64,000 nt of DNA from Planctomycetaceae bacterium. Lineage in GTDB: Bacteria > Planctomycetota > Planctomycetia > Planctomycetales > Planctomycetaceae. This document shows positions 28,256 to 37,118 of this stretch, in pieces. The stretch covers positions 20,408-84,407 of the forward strand of contig JAQWSQ010000065.1 in the NCBI GenBank assembly GCA_029243145.1, in the 5' to 3' direction. Every line of letters starts with the position of its first letter. Within the stretch, counting starts at the first letter, position 1. Both the position numbers and the translations under genes were made by a program. Under the pieces are notes generated by a model, which was not told where the DNA came from, searched no databases, and saw nothing but the letters and a program-made list of their open reading frames with translations.

Positions 28256-28954
28256 ATGCCCGACCGTTTTTTTTATCCGGACGCTTTGCATGTCGGCGAC
28301 GTTTTACTGACCGATACAGAAGCCCATCATCTTTTGCACGTCCTGCGAGCGGAAGTCGGCACATCGGTCGAATTATTTGATGGTCGAGGAACCGTGGCCT
28401 CGGGAAAGGTGATCGAACTTCACCGAAAGGAAGCCACCATTGAACTTCTTGAGGTTCATAATGTTCCCGAGCACAAGGGCTTAACATTATTGACGGCTGT
28501 TCCTAAAGGGGATCGTTTTCGCTGGTTGATCGAAAAAGCGACCGAACTGGGAGTCTCACGACTCGTACCGATTTCGACGGAGCGTAGCGTCGTGAATCCT
28601 AGAGAGACGAAGCTGAAAAAAATGGAGCAGACGGTGATTTCGGCCTGCAAACAATCTGGTCGAAACTGGATGATGCAAATCTCAGAAGTGATCAATTTGA
28701 AAGACGCGCTCAAGGCAATCCCCGAATCGACGACCATTCTTGCCGGCCATCCTGACGGCATCACATTGAACGAAGTCGAGCTTACCACAACAGAAGAGAT
28801 TGCCATGCTCATTGGGCCGGAAGGTGGCTTTACGACGGAAGAAGCTGATTGGCTACAGCAAGCAAACGTGCGGCTTGTCTCTTTGGGGCCAAACATTCTG
28901 AGAACCGAGACGGCGGGTGTCGCCTTGGCAAGCTGGACTCTCTTTCGTCATTGA
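28256..28954 (+). CDS. rsmE: 16S rRNA (uracil1498-N3)-methyltransferase
   Basis: This 232-residue SPOUT methyltransferase shows HHLLHVLRAEVGTSVELFDGRG, KGDRFRWLIEKATELGVSRLVPISTERSV, the AdoMet knot IAMLIGPEGGFTTEEADW and the closing LGPNILRTETAGVAL. AGGA lies 7 bases before the start. It methylates U1498 at the decoding site of the small ribosomal subunit. Its last 7 bases overlap the convergent WYL gene. Confidence 0.96.
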   Translation: MPDRFFYPDALHVGDVLLTDTEAHHLLHVLRAEVGTSVELFDGRGTVASGKVIELHRKEATIELLEVHNVPEHKGLTLLTAVPKGDRFRWLIEKATELGVSRLVPISTERSVVNPRETKLKKMEQTVISACKQSGRNWMMQISEVINLKDALKAIPESTTILAGHPDGITLNEVELTTTEEIAMLIGPEGGFTTEEADWLQQANVRLVSLGPNILRTETAGVALASWTLFRH

Positions 28955-29931
28955 TCGTCGTAGACACCAAGCATTTCCTGCACATGCGAAATGACTTCGT
29001 CTCTTAGCTCAATCGGTTCGAGAACTTCGGCTTGCGCTCCGTAACCCAACACCCACCAGACAATTTCTTTCAAGCTATCAACCACAACCTCAAACAGTAA
29101 TGATCCATCCTCTTGCCAATCGAGCTTTTGTGTTTTATGCCAACTCACTTCGGCCACATTTTGAGCGACCTGTTTCTGGAACCGAATTTTAACAGTCCAC
29201 GATTTACCGTCCGCATCTCGAATGAGGTGCCAGGCATTTCCGAGATAGCGATCAAGATTAAAATTGCGTGGAATGTCGTAACTTTGATCGAGTAGTTCGG
29301 AATGTCGAATCCGTGACACCTTGAAGGTTCGCACTTCGCGGTGGACTGACGAACGCGCGATGACGTACCAGCTTCTTCTCAAAAAAACGAGGCGATAAGG
29401 ACTGATCACCAATCCAATTTCTTCCCAATCGGTCAAACTGTAATAACGAATGCGCAATTGTTTGTGGTCGCGCAACGAACGCAAACAGTTTTCGTAGTGT
29501 TCCCGGCCAGGTTCTTGGGGAGTATGGGAGTCGAGTCGAAACTGAACTTGTTCGGTCAGTTCGCCCACAGATTCTCGCATCGATTGCGGTAAGGAACTCA
29601 AAATTTTCAAATAGGCTGATTGGGCCGCTTCGGGAAACGGATAATGTGAAGAGTTTTCGGGAATATCGCCGCAGAGAATCAGCAGAAACAAGACTTCATT
29701 TAGCGCAAAGTCGAGCGGTTGAACATAAATGGAACCGGGCAGCGAGTAACCCTGCCTCTCTTCAGAAAACTGAATTTGGACTCCACAATCCTGCAACAAG
29801 TTGATGTCGCGAAAGATGGTACGTCGGCTAACTCCCAGTATTTCCGAGAGTTCTCGCGTGTTAAACTGCCGCCCGGATTGCAGCAAGTTCACCAGCCGCA
29901 ATAAACGCTCAAGGCGTTGCGTAGATGACAT
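28948..29931 (-). CDS. WYL-domain transcriptional regulator (DeoR-like HTH)
   Basis: The start is set at the ATG at 29931, 6 bases after AAAGG, giving 327 residues. The HTH_11 domain occupies residues 1-60 (RLERLLRLVNLLQSGRQFNTRELSEILGVSRRTIFRDINLLQDCGV). A WYL domain follows in the middle (LRIRYYSLTDWEEIGLVISPYRLVFLRRSWYVIARS) and a WCX-like C-terminus. WYL regulators respond to nucleic-acid or small-molecule ligands and govern DNA damage and defence loci, among others. No obvious target is adjacent. Confidence 0.9.
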   Translation of the reverse strand: MSSTQRLERLLRLVNLLQSGRQFNTRELSEILGVSRRTIFRDINLLQDCGVQIQFSEERQGYSLPGSIYVQPLDFALNEVLFLLILCGDIPENSSHYPFPEAAQSAYLKILSSLPQSMRESVGELTEQVQFRLDSHTPQEPGREHYENCLRSLRDHKQLRIRYYSLTDWEEIGLVISPYRLVFLRRSWYVIARSSVHREVRTFKVSRIRHSELLDQSYDIPRNFNLDRYLGNAWHLIRDADGKSWTVKIRFQKQVAQNVAEVSWHKTQKLDWQEDGSLLFEVVVDSLKEIVWWVLGYGAQAEVLEPIELRDEVISHVQEMLGVYDDQ

Positions 29932-30139
29932 ATTTGCCTTTGAGAGACAATCTCCTGTTTGCCGGAGGAGACGACTCAAACTGAATTCTCGAGATGTAGC
30001 CGCGAGGGAAGATTCAAAACAACTAGGGAGACAGTGGCTACTATCATAGGTCTTGAGGGTTCTCCCGCAAGTGTTTCTCACTTCAGGAATCAGCCAAATA
30101 GAAAATCTCTCGCAGAGATCGCCCTGATCTTTGAATTTT

Positions 30140-32779
30140 TTACTTTCCCAGATTCAAGGGATGCCATTCCTCTTCCCGTGAGGGCTGCTTCGCAGGATAG
30201 GGAGATAGCTGAGGCGCGAATGGTGTTTTCTCCTTGTACTCACGAGCCTGAACCGGCGGCGGCAATGTTGTGGTCGCTTTGGCTGCCGTCCCCGGCCATT
30301 GAGGCAACGAAAATTTCGACCCCGTCTTTTGTGCGGAAGCCGATTGTGGCGTCGATGGCTCAATGATGTTGTTTTGATTAACAATGACCGGTGTGTCTTT
30401 CCCCGGTACTCCATTTAACGGATGCCGAACGGAAATTCCTGGCTGCACCGTCTCATGGCTGGCGGCTGTGACATTCTGGCGATCAAGTGATTCAAACATC
30501 AGCAGCGAATTGACAGTTTCGATCCCCGACCTGGGTTTGCGGGAATACACAGGAACAGACTGCGGAATCATTGTGTTCTGAGGTGGTGTGATTCTAACCG
30601 ATTGCGAGTCGTAAGCTTTCCGACTCTCCTCAACAGGGGGACTGGGAATGGGTTCTTGAGGTGCGGGAGGAAGCGAGTCCTGTGCTTCAGGAAGAGGAAC
30701 CATTTCCGATTGTCCTGAAGCAGAACGGAACTCCAATTCGTGAGGATTCACGGATCCCATCGAGAAAGCGCGCGGCTGCTCTTCAATTAAGCGGTCTTCA
30801 AACGCATGACCCCGTTCTCGTGCTCGACGCAGTGCGTCTTCATAGGCCGCCGGATCCCATTGGTTTTCTGCCAGGTGGATGTTGTTGTAAGCCAACAATG
30901 TTCCCTTACGAGAATGATATTGAGCGAGTGACTGATTGTACTGGACCAGTGATTGGAAATAGGCATTCTCGGCATCGGCCAAAGTTGCGATGGCACGGAT
31001 TTGACGGTCGACATCATCTGTCGCCGCGCCACGCCCACCAAGTTCCAACTGAATTCGCAACTTTTCTTCGTATAATCTCGCCGCTTCTTTTCGATTGAGC
31101 AATGACTTCATATTCGCATGATTCAGGGCGATATCCTGAAGTGATATGGCAATCTCTTGACTGATATCCATCTCCTGAACGGAGAGAACTTCACGAGCCT
31201 TGGAGATACGAAGCTCGATATTACGAACCTGAGCCAACGCGGAACGAAATCCGATCGGAACGGACATCTCGATCCCCGCACCCCAACCAGAGGTATCACC
31301 ACCACCCAGTGTACCGTAGAGATTATCCAGTCCATTGGGCGAAACTCCATCCGCACGACCACTACCAATCAAGTCATCTCCCAAGCCGTTCATTCGAGCG
31401 CTGGTGACGAAGTCGAGTCGTGGTCGCGTTAAACTTTTCGCAGCCGTCAATTGAAGTTCCAGACTTTTGACATTCCACTTCTGACGACGCAACTCGACGC
31501 GATGAGTTAAGGCATCCGCAAGAGCGGAATACCAGTCTGGAACATATTCTCCCGTCAACGGTTCATCTTGAGGTCGAACGATGCGTCCATCATTCACCGC
31601 AAGTCCCAACAATCGGCGAAAGCGAGTTTCTGTTGAGTAGATGAGAGAACGAGCACGATCCACAGCCGTTTGTGCCTGATAATAGGCGTCTTTGGCTTGA
31701 TAGAGGTCGGGGATCGTGTTTTGCCCCTGCATCACGTTATTGCTGATACGTTGTATGTTTCCATCGGCATCCGTCTTCATCGAATCCGAAGCATCGCCCA
31801 TGTCGGGAAAAATAACGTCCCCTTCTTCAACTTTTGCATTGGCGATCTGCCAGGTTTGTCGCGCACTCTCGCGAGCTTGTGTCGCCGTATCAAACTGAAC
31901 GTAAGCGAGATAGAGATCCCAATACAGAACTTCGACATCCAGCACAAGATTCCGAATGTTGGCTTCGAGATCGGCAAGAGTAATATCATTGTTGATACGA
32001 GCAATCACGACCCCTTGATTCACACCGGTAATTCCTCCGAAACTTTGGGTGATCGGACCGGCAATGCTCGTGTATTCCGCTCCTGAACCCGCGAGTAACG
32101 GTTGTCGATATTCGGCCGAAAGTGAACCGGTATAGGTTGAAGGGAATAATTGGCCGGCAGAGTTGGATCCTAGATAATCGACATTATGACCGAATTCAAC
32201 TTGCCCACCGTATCCGAAGGCTTTGGTCAAAGATGTATTAAAATTAGCTGTTTCTAAAGATGTGGCCGATCCTGGTGCCGCCGCAATATTATTGTAAGTC
32301 GAGTTACGCCCCCACAGCATCCGTGTGTCCCAGCGGGCATCAAATGCAGAGAGTGCGGCTTCCGAACCACGACCACCAAAAAGCACACCACTTTCCTGAA
32401 TGGCAGGATCGTAAATCGAGGCCGTTCGATCGGGGTTGGTAAAAATCGCGCTTCCTGGATTTAAAAACGTCGCATCGGTTCGAATCACGCGATTATTTTC
32501 CAGCGCAATGGTCACAGCCTCCGTAAGAGGCATCTCCCAGATCTCATCACGAGAACGATCGCGAATTGTTCGCGGCTTGGCTGTGGTAAGAACCTCTTGA
32601 GGAGATTCCTGGGTGGCATCGGGATAATCGATGCTGGTTGCGACATCTTTATAGTATTGATTTCCACCCTCGCCGAGATACGACAGACCGGTTCTCCTTT
32701 CCCAACAACCCGTGAGAAGAGTTGAAAGTAGAAGGATTACCAGTCCAATTTTCGGAAGCCGTAATTGATTCGACATCAT
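30140..32779 (-). CDS. TolC-family outer-membrane efflux lipoprotein
   Basis: The start at 32779 has AGGA 6 bases upstream; 879 residues result. A lipobox LLTGC closes the signal peptide (Cys near residue 25). Two long helical hairpins typical of TolC/OprM are visible: LADLEANIRNLVLDVEVLYWDLYLAYVQFDTATQARESARQTWQIANAKVEEGD and the later ISKAREVLSVQEMDISQEIAISLQDIALN, with VQYNQSLAQYHSRKGTLLAYNNIHLAE as the repeat's closing part. The protein is much longer than TolC (about 470) because of an N-terminal extension and a 250-residue Pro/Gln-rich C-terminal tail. No membrane-fusion or inner-membrane pump gene is next to it. Confidence 0.9.
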   Translation of the reverse strand: MMSNQLRLPKIGLVILLLSTLLTGCWERRTGLSYLGEGGNQYYKDVATSIDYPDATQESPQEVLTTAKPRTIRDRSRDEIWEMPLTEAVTIALENNRVIRTDATFLNPGSAIFTNPDRTASIYDPAIQESGVLFGGRGSEAALSAFDARWDTRMLWGRNSTYNNIAAAPGSATSLETANFNTSLTKAFGYGGQVEFGHNVDYLGSNSAGQLFPSTYTGSLSAEYRQPLLAGSGAEYTSIAGPITQSFGGITGVNQGVVIARINNDITLADLEANIRNLVLDVEVLYWDLYLAYVQFDTATQARESARQTWQIANAKVEEGDVIFPDMGDASDSMKTDADGNIQRISNNVMQGQNTIPDLYQAKDAYYQAQTAVDRARSLIYSTETRFRRLLGLAVNDGRIVRPQDEPLTGEYVPDWYSALADALTHRVELRRQKWNVKSLELQLTAAKSLTRPRLDFVTSARMNGLGDDLIGSGRADGVSPNGLDNLYGTLGGGDTSGWGAGIEMSVPIGFRSALAQVRNIELRISKAREVLSVQEMDISQEIAISLQDIALNHANMKSLLNRKEAARLYEEKLRIQLELGGRGAATDDVDRQIRAIATLADAENAYFQSLVQYNQSLAQYHSRKGTLLAYNNIHLAENQWDPAAYEDALRRARERGHAFEDRLIEEQPRAFSMGSVNPHELEFRSASGQSEMVPLPEAQDSLPPAPQEPIPSPPVEESRKAYDSQSVRITPPQNTMIPQSVPVYSRKPRSGIETVNSLLMFESLDRQNVTAASHETVQPGISVRHPLNGVPGKDTPVIVNQNNIIEPSTPQSASAQKTGSKFSLPQWPGTAAKATTTLPPPVQAREYKEKTPFAPQLSPYPAKQPSREEEWHPLNLGK

Positions 32780-32924
32780 CCGTGATCCTGTCGCATACAA
32801 TACAAGTCATTTAATAATAAGGGTTTAAGAAATATTCTCTCGCTCTCGTCCAGCGCTCCTGACGGCAGGAAGAAACCTTCCATCCGCGCAAACCGGACTA
32901 ACCCTTACAGACTGTATCGGCGAT

Positions 32925-33212
32925 TCAATCGTTAGCTGATGAATCTTTTACGCCGGAACCAAACTCTCGGTACGGTTTTCCGAGCATTTTTTTGATCACA
33001 ATCATCTCACCTGCGTCATTACCCTCAATCGCGTGGCCAATGAATTGCAGCACATAACCGAGAATAAATGAGCCTAAAGCCCACTCCGGCTTCTCCTGAA
33101 TCAAGAAGATGACAGGCAAAACGAAAGTGACCGGCAACCCGACAACATGAAAGAGTTGGTTGCCGCGATTTTGATGTCGTTCGATGTAGTTTTTTAGAAA
33201 TCGGCCGAGCAT
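32925..33212 (-). CDS. DUF962/Mpo1-like membrane protein
   Basis: The 95-residue product has NYIERHQNRGNQLFHVVGLPVTF and GYVLQFIGHAIEGNDAGE, the two histidine motifs of the DUF962 family. The yeast member Mpo1 is an iron-dependent dioxygenase that alpha-oxidises 2-hydroxy fatty acids. The bacterial versions are shorter and uncharacterised. Two hydrophobic segments (LPVTFVLPVIFLI, WALGSFILGYVLQFIG) make it an inner-membrane protein. Confidence 0.85.
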   Translation of the reverse strand: MLGRFLKNYIERHQNRGNQLFHVVGLPVTFVLPVIFLIQEKPEWALGSFILGYVLQFIGHAIEGNDAGEMIVIKKMLGKPYREFGSGVKDSSAND

Positions 33213-33298
33213 GAATGTCTACCTGCAGAAAATGTGTGTTAGCAAATCATGCTAAAAAGAATTCTTCTCAAAGCCAATGACTGTCCCCCTTCACATCT

Positions 33299-35023
33299 CT
33301 ATTCTTCCAAGGGAATACCAAACGCACGGGCCACCGCCAAACCAACCAGTTTGACGAATCCTTCCTCGAAGCGGATGCGGTACCGAATCCCGTTTTCCCG
33401 AGGAGTCATGTCGGCAATAATCTTGTCATCACCGGCTTCAAATGTTTCAGCGACTTTTTTGCCAAAACCTTGTCGTTCTCTTTCCGGGTTCTCAAAAATG
33501 CTCATCCATTGAGACATGTTCAACGTAAATCGGAAGGGAGCAGCATCGGGCAATGTTTTTTGTGATGCGGGGTCAAGAATTTGGTCGATGGCCGCATGCA
33601 CTGTCGGAATCGCTTCTTCACCACCCATCACAAACCATAAAGTGCGTTCACCAGACCCAAAGTACATCGACCAGTTCTCGCCAAAGACTCGTATGCTTCC
33701 GGCATCCTGGTCGGTCGGCGTCACGCGATGAAAATTGACGCCCCGATACGAATCTGCATTCAACTGAATCTCTTGATTATCAGAGTCTTGATCATCCATG
33801 TACTGTAAGAGATCGGAAATCGAGACCGAAGCGGTTGTGCCGTTGATCACGCGGATCGAAACCATGACGACAGATTCACCCGTTGCCGTTTGTTGCATGC
33901 GTCCAAAGGCATCAAGTGTTCCCGCTTCTGCCGTCTCTGCCAGACATTCAAAAAGGCCCCCGAGTCGAAGTTGTGGTGCTTCTCCCTCGGGAACGGGATT
34001 TTCTTCCAAGATGCTGTATTCAAGCGATTGTTGGAGCCCCAACGCGATTTCTTTCAGATTCAGCGCATCTGCTTTTTGTAACTCCCAAGACATATACGCA
34101 GAAATGATCGAAGGATCGTCTTGCAAGACGCGGAAATAACTGGTGACTCCTCCCGAGTCTCCCAGATACTTTGCGAATTGACTGCCGGGCTTCGCATTCA
34201 GGTCGATTTCGATCACCGCTTTTTTCAATTCTTTAGAAACATCGAGGCCGATGGTTAATGAATCCCCCTGAGTGGCGAGTTGCTCAACAAAATGAAGATT
34301 GTTGGCCAAAGACGCCTTCCGCATTCTCCAAGGCCCTTCCGGTTCCTCATCGCGGCGTTGCATTTGAATTTCCATTTGAGAACGGAAAAACTGCAACAGA
34401 ATCTTTCGCATCCCGATCGGGACGTTTTTTATGTTGACTTGAGCCCCCACATCGTAGCGCGTGGAAAGTGTCTTGGTCAGAGCAACAGGATCGGGCAATT
34501 CCGCATCGAGGAGAGTTTCATCGTTTGTGATCAAAATCTCTTCTCCGATTTTCTCGAAGTACAAATCTTGACCGGGCCCCTTCATCGAATAACGAACTTC
34601 CGACAGAGGAACCTTGGCGACTTGCATTCCAGTCGCTCCAAATGTCGTTAAGACGTCCTCGAAATTTTCGCACGGCAGAAAGCCAACAAAACCGAGCGTC
34701 GGAAAAATGTTGAATCCGCTCCCCGGTTTCAGAAACGCCATTACCCCCAAAGGACGATCCTGATCGATTCCTTTCAGATCATTAAGGTTTGACAGACTGG
34801 CCGAAATGATGTCCGTCAGTTCGGGACGTTCGATGGTCTCGAAAATGTAATCAAATTCTTCAAATCCGCGATTGATGCCGGAAAACACGACGAGACCAAT
34901 GGGAACTGGCTTGGGCACTTCGCCTTCTTCAATCTCATCCGATTGTGCAAACAAGGAAATCGGCGCAAGCACAACACAGGCAAACGCAATGATCCAAAGA
35001 CGCTGTTGGTGGAAAGTAGTCAC
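33299..35023 (-). CDS. Secreted planctomycete protein of unknown function
   Basis: The start is a GTG at 35023 with AGAGGA 5 bases upstream. The 574-residue product has a signal peptide (WIIAFACVVLAPISLFAQ). The rest alternates beta strands and amphipathic helices with no motif I recognise; PLGVMAFLKPGSGFNIFPTLGFVGFLPCENFEDVL and ILITNDETLLDAELPDP look like substrate-free repeats of a DUF3352-like fold. The general layout resembles the 600-residue protein at 47971-49773, though I cannot align the two confidently. Periplasmic location is likely. Confidence 0.75.
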   Translation of the reverse strand: MTTFHQQRLWIIAFACVVLAPISLFAQSDEIEEGEVPKPVPIGLVVFSGINRGFEEFDYIFETIERPELTDIISASLSNLNDLKGIDQDRPLGVMAFLKPGSGFNIFPTLGFVGFLPCENFEDVLTTFGATGMQVAKVPLSEVRYSMKGPGQDLYFEKIGEEILITNDETLLDAELPDPVALTKTLSTRYDVGAQVNIKNVPIGMRKILLQFFRSQMEIQMQRRDEEPEGPWRMRKASLANNLHFVEQLATQGDSLTIGLDVSKELKKAVIEIDLNAKPGSQFAKYLGDSGGVTSYFRVLQDDPSIISAYMSWELQKADALNLKEIALGLQQSLEYSILEENPVPEGEAPQLRLGGLFECLAETAEAGTLDAFGRMQQTATGESVVMVSIRVINGTTASVSISDLLQYMDDQDSDNQEIQLNADSYRGVNFHRVTPTDQDAGSIRVFGENWSMYFGSGERTLWFVMGGEEAIPTVHAAIDQILDPASQKTLPDAAPFRFTLNMSQWMSIFENPERERQGFGKKVAETFEAGDDKIIADMTPRENGIRYRIRFEEGFVKLVGLAVARAFGIPLEE

Positions 35024-35376
35024 TAAATTCCTCTTTTCGACGAGAACGGCAATCTGAATAAACCCTTCAAAACAGGAAGAGTTGTGCGGAAAGATCAGGA
35101 AAAAGAGTTCTTTACAAAAACTCTCTCCTGATACCCGTCACCTTTTGCATCAGTTTCACTTCTATTCCAAGATTGTCCAAAAGATATCAGGTGACAAACA
35201 ATGCCAAAACCATCGAACCGGAGATTCGGTCTCATATTCTCATTGAGAAACCGTTTCAATTCGGAAAAACGGACATCTTTTCCTACTAAGCGGCTGGAAT
35301 GCGAAGACCCCAAGTGGGAAAATGGGAGTTCAGAAATCAACCTCACTACTGAATATATCGCGACAGGAGACAGACT
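35024..35376. other. Divergent intergenic region upstream of bacterioferritin (353 bp)
   Basis: No coding frame is convincing. Near 35232-35255 there are overlapping TTCTCA/TGAGAA elements that loosely resemble the Fur-like box in front of the bfd gene, but they are direct rather than inverted repeats. The bfr ribosome site (GGAG at 35366) closes the region. Confidence 0.4.
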
Positions 35377-35871
35377 ATGAAAGGTCATCAGGAAGTCATC
35401 GATGCTCTCAACGAAGGGCTCACGATCGAACTGACCGCCATCAATCAATATTTCATCCAGGCCAAAATGGTGCAAGACTGGGGCTTACAACGTCTTGGTC
35501 GCAAGCATTATGAAGAATCCATGGGCGAAATGAAGCACGCCGAGCTGCTGATCGACCGCATTCTCTTTCTCGAAGGTGTTCCCGAGATCGCCCGTTATGG
35601 CGCGATTCATCCGGGCACTCACGTCAAAGAACAGTTCGAGTATGACCTGAAACTCGAAACCAGCGGGGTCAATGCTTACAACAAAGCGTCTCAAATCTGC
35701 CTCGAACATGGTGATAATGGAAGTAAAGATTTGGTGGACAAGATTTTGGTCGAGTCAGAAGAGCACGTCAATTGGCTCGAATCACAACTCGATTTGATCG
35801 AGACAGTGGGCATCGAAAACTACCTGACCACTCAGGTCGGAGCGGAAGCCGATGAAACCGGCGGACACTAG
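35377..35871 (+). CDS. bfr: Bacterioferritin
   Basis: The 164-residue subunit of the 24-mer iron store aligns without gaps to the E. coli numbering through residue 130. Ferroxidase ligands Glu18, Glu51, His54, Glu94 and His130 are present, and the haem ligand Met52 is in GEMKHAE. Position 127 is Ser (ILVESEEHVNWLE), where Glu normally bridges the two irons; a neighbouring Glu at 126, 128 or 129 might substitute. The C-terminus NYLTTQV is typical. The start has GGAG 7 bases upstream. It probably works with the bfd-type ferredoxin encoded 0.75 kb downstream on the other strand. Confidence 0.95.
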   Translation: MKGHQEVIDALNEGLTIELTAINQYFIQAKMVQDWGLQRLGRKHYEESMGEMKHAELLIDRILFLEGVPEIARYGAIHPGTHVKEQFEYDLKLETSGVNAYNKASQICLEHGDNGSKDLVDKILVESEEHVNWLESQLDLIETVGIENYLTTQVGAEADETGGH

Positions 35872-35917
35872 ACTCTCTTCCGCGTCCATCGCGACTGTTT
35901 TGGCTCGATGACAAATA

Positions 35918-35945
35918 TTGACAGAAGAGCGTGTCCTGACATAAT
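35918..35945 (+). promoter_or_regulatory. Consensus sigma70 promoter and operator of parDE
   Basis: A perfect -35 (TTGACA, 35918-35923) and a near-perfect -10 (CATAAT, 35940-35945) are 16 bases apart. An inverted repeat CCTGA / TCAGG (35935-35939 and 35951-35955) brackets the -10 and could bind the ParD antitoxin. The predicted transcription start lies only about 15 bases before the parD ATG. Confidence 0.6.
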
Positions 35946-35966
35946 GAAACTCAGGAGGCAATCGCG

Positions 35967-36215
35967 ATGCCCGAATCACTCAACCTGACACTCACAGACG
36001 AACTGCGCTCATTCATCGATGAGAACTGTGGCGATGGGACTCTTTATTCCACGCCGAGCGAGTTTGTGCGTGATTTGCTGAGGCAACGTAAGCTTCAAAT
36101 CGAAGCAGAGAAAGTTCGTCAAGCGGTCATTGATGGTTATCAGGATGCGATTGCCGGGCGAACCCATGAATTTCAGGGTGACTTAAAAAGCCTTATTCAA
36201 CAGGTTGACCCTTGA
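35967..36215 (+). CDS. parD: ParD-like antitoxin
   Basis: The 82-residue protein has an N-terminal ribbon-helix-helix (ESLNLTLTDELRSFIDENCGDGTLYSTPSEFVRDLLRQRK) and a polar C-terminal tail that would wrap the toxin. RHH antitoxins dimerise and repress their own promoter. CAGGAGG lies 9 bases before the ATG. The stop overlaps the toxin start by four bases, the usual coupling that keeps antitoxin in excess. Confidence 0.88.
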   Translation: MPESLNLTLTDELRSFIDENCGDGTLYSTPSEFVRDLLRQRKLQIEAEKVRQAVIDGYQDAIAGRTHEFQGDLKSLIQQVDP

Positions 36216-36595
36216 GCAATCATTCTGACTCGAAGGTTCTTTTAACTCAGCGTGCTTTGCATGACCTTGCCGAGATTGAAGATTACTCAATCGAGAAATG
36301 GAACCAGCGTGTCGCAGATGAATACCTTGATGCCATTGAAGAGGCTTTAAATCAAATTAAGGCTCATCCAGAACTCTTGCAAGTCGATCCAGAATTTCAC
36401 CAATCACTCCATATCTATCGAGTGAGAAAGCATTTGCTCGTATGTGATTTTCTGAAGAATTCTACAGTGGTGCTAACCGTAATCAGTGCTGTGATGGACA
36501 TTCCAGAGAGATTGATGGAACTTCAGCCAACATTTCACCGAGAGGTCGAAATTCTTCAAGAACAATTGCAGCGAGTCTCGAATCAATCAGAATAA
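36212..36595 (+). CDS. parE: ParE/RelE-family toxin
   Basis: The 127-residue product starts at a TTG overlapping the parD stop. The fold markers are LTQRALHDLAEIEDYSIEKWNQRVADEYLDAIEEALNQIKAHPELLQV and the central strand RVRKHLLVCDFL. This is the RelE/ParE superfamily; the long N-terminal helical hairpin points to ParE, which poisons gyrase, more than to a ribosome-dependent RNase. The C-terminus is about 25 residues longer than in typical ParE. Confidence 0.87.
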   Translation: MSNHSDSKVLLTQRALHDLAEIEDYSIEKWNQRVADEYLDAIEEALNQIKAHPELLQVDPEFHQSLHIYRVRKHLLVCDFLKNSTVVLTVISAVMDIPERLMELQPTFHREVEILQEQLQRVSNQSE

Positions 36596-36616
36596 AGTAA
36601 CACTTTTTATCAGGCT

Positions 36617-36847
36617 TCAATCGAGAATTGGTAGTGAGCTAGAGCCGTAAGCTTCAGTCGTCTGCTTGTTCATGACGGCTTGAATTCGGCGGTGACACGC
36701 GGTGCAGCCTGTTCCTGCTCCCGAACAGCTCATGACCGCCTGCAGCTCTTGGCAGCCATGCAATTGGACCGTCTGCTGGATGTCCGATTCTCTCAGACCG
36801 TAGCAGTAACAGACCATTTTATCGTTTGCGGTTTCGACAGTCGCCAT
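36617..36847 (-). CDS. bfd: BFD-like [2Fe-2S] ferredoxin (bacterioferritin-associated)
   Basis: I start it at the ATG at 36847, giving 76 residues, since a GTG at 36940 would place the promoter and operator inside the gene. Cysteines at 13, 15, 48 and 51 (CYC, then GCTACH) form the C-x-C-x32-C-x2-C cluster of Bfd domains. In Pseudomonas, Bfd reduces the haem of bacterioferritin to release iron. The bfr gene lies 0.75 kb away on the other strand, supporting that role. No strong ribosome site precedes this ATG, so the start is the least certain part. Confidence 0.82.
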   Translation of the reverse strand: MATVETANDKMVCYCYGLRESDIQQTVQLHGCQELQAVMSCSGAGTGCTACHRRIQAVMNKQTTEAYGSSSLPILD

Positions 36848-36902
36848 GATTGGGAAGACTTTATGCTCGAAAACAGGTAGGTGTGATTCAGGAGGGCAAT
36901 AC

Positions 36903-36917
36903 TGAGACTGAGTCTCA
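36903..36917 (-). promoter_or_regulatory. Fur-like operator upstream of bfd
   Basis: The sequence TGAGACTCAGTCTCA is a perfect 7-1-7 palindrome, the architecture of Fur boxes. Flanking bases extend the symmetry to 10-1-10 with one mismatch. It sits 12 bases after the predicted -10 box and 55 bases before the bfd start, a place suited to repression when iron is plentiful. Assignment to Fur is by resemblance. Confidence 0.5.
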
Positions 36918-36929
36918 ATATCTGCCTTT

Positions 36930-36957
36930 ATTCTAATCACAGGATATTCTCATGCAA
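36930..36957 (-). promoter_or_regulatory. Predicted sigma70 promoter of bfd
   Basis: On the minus strand TTGCAT (36957-36952) and TAGAAT (36935-36930) are 16 bases apart. The -10 matches the consensus at five of six positions. Confidence 0.5.
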
Positions 36958-37118
36958 GAGGTAATTTTGACGAATCCTTAAAATTCTTCCAATCGATTTC
37001 TCGAGAATTTCACGGCTGATTGTCTGCTTTTTTACTGTGTTTCAAAGCGCATGGGGGTAGTTTGAGACATCTCACCACTGCCCGATTTCCTACCTGATGA
37101 ACCGCGTGGAATGGTTTT

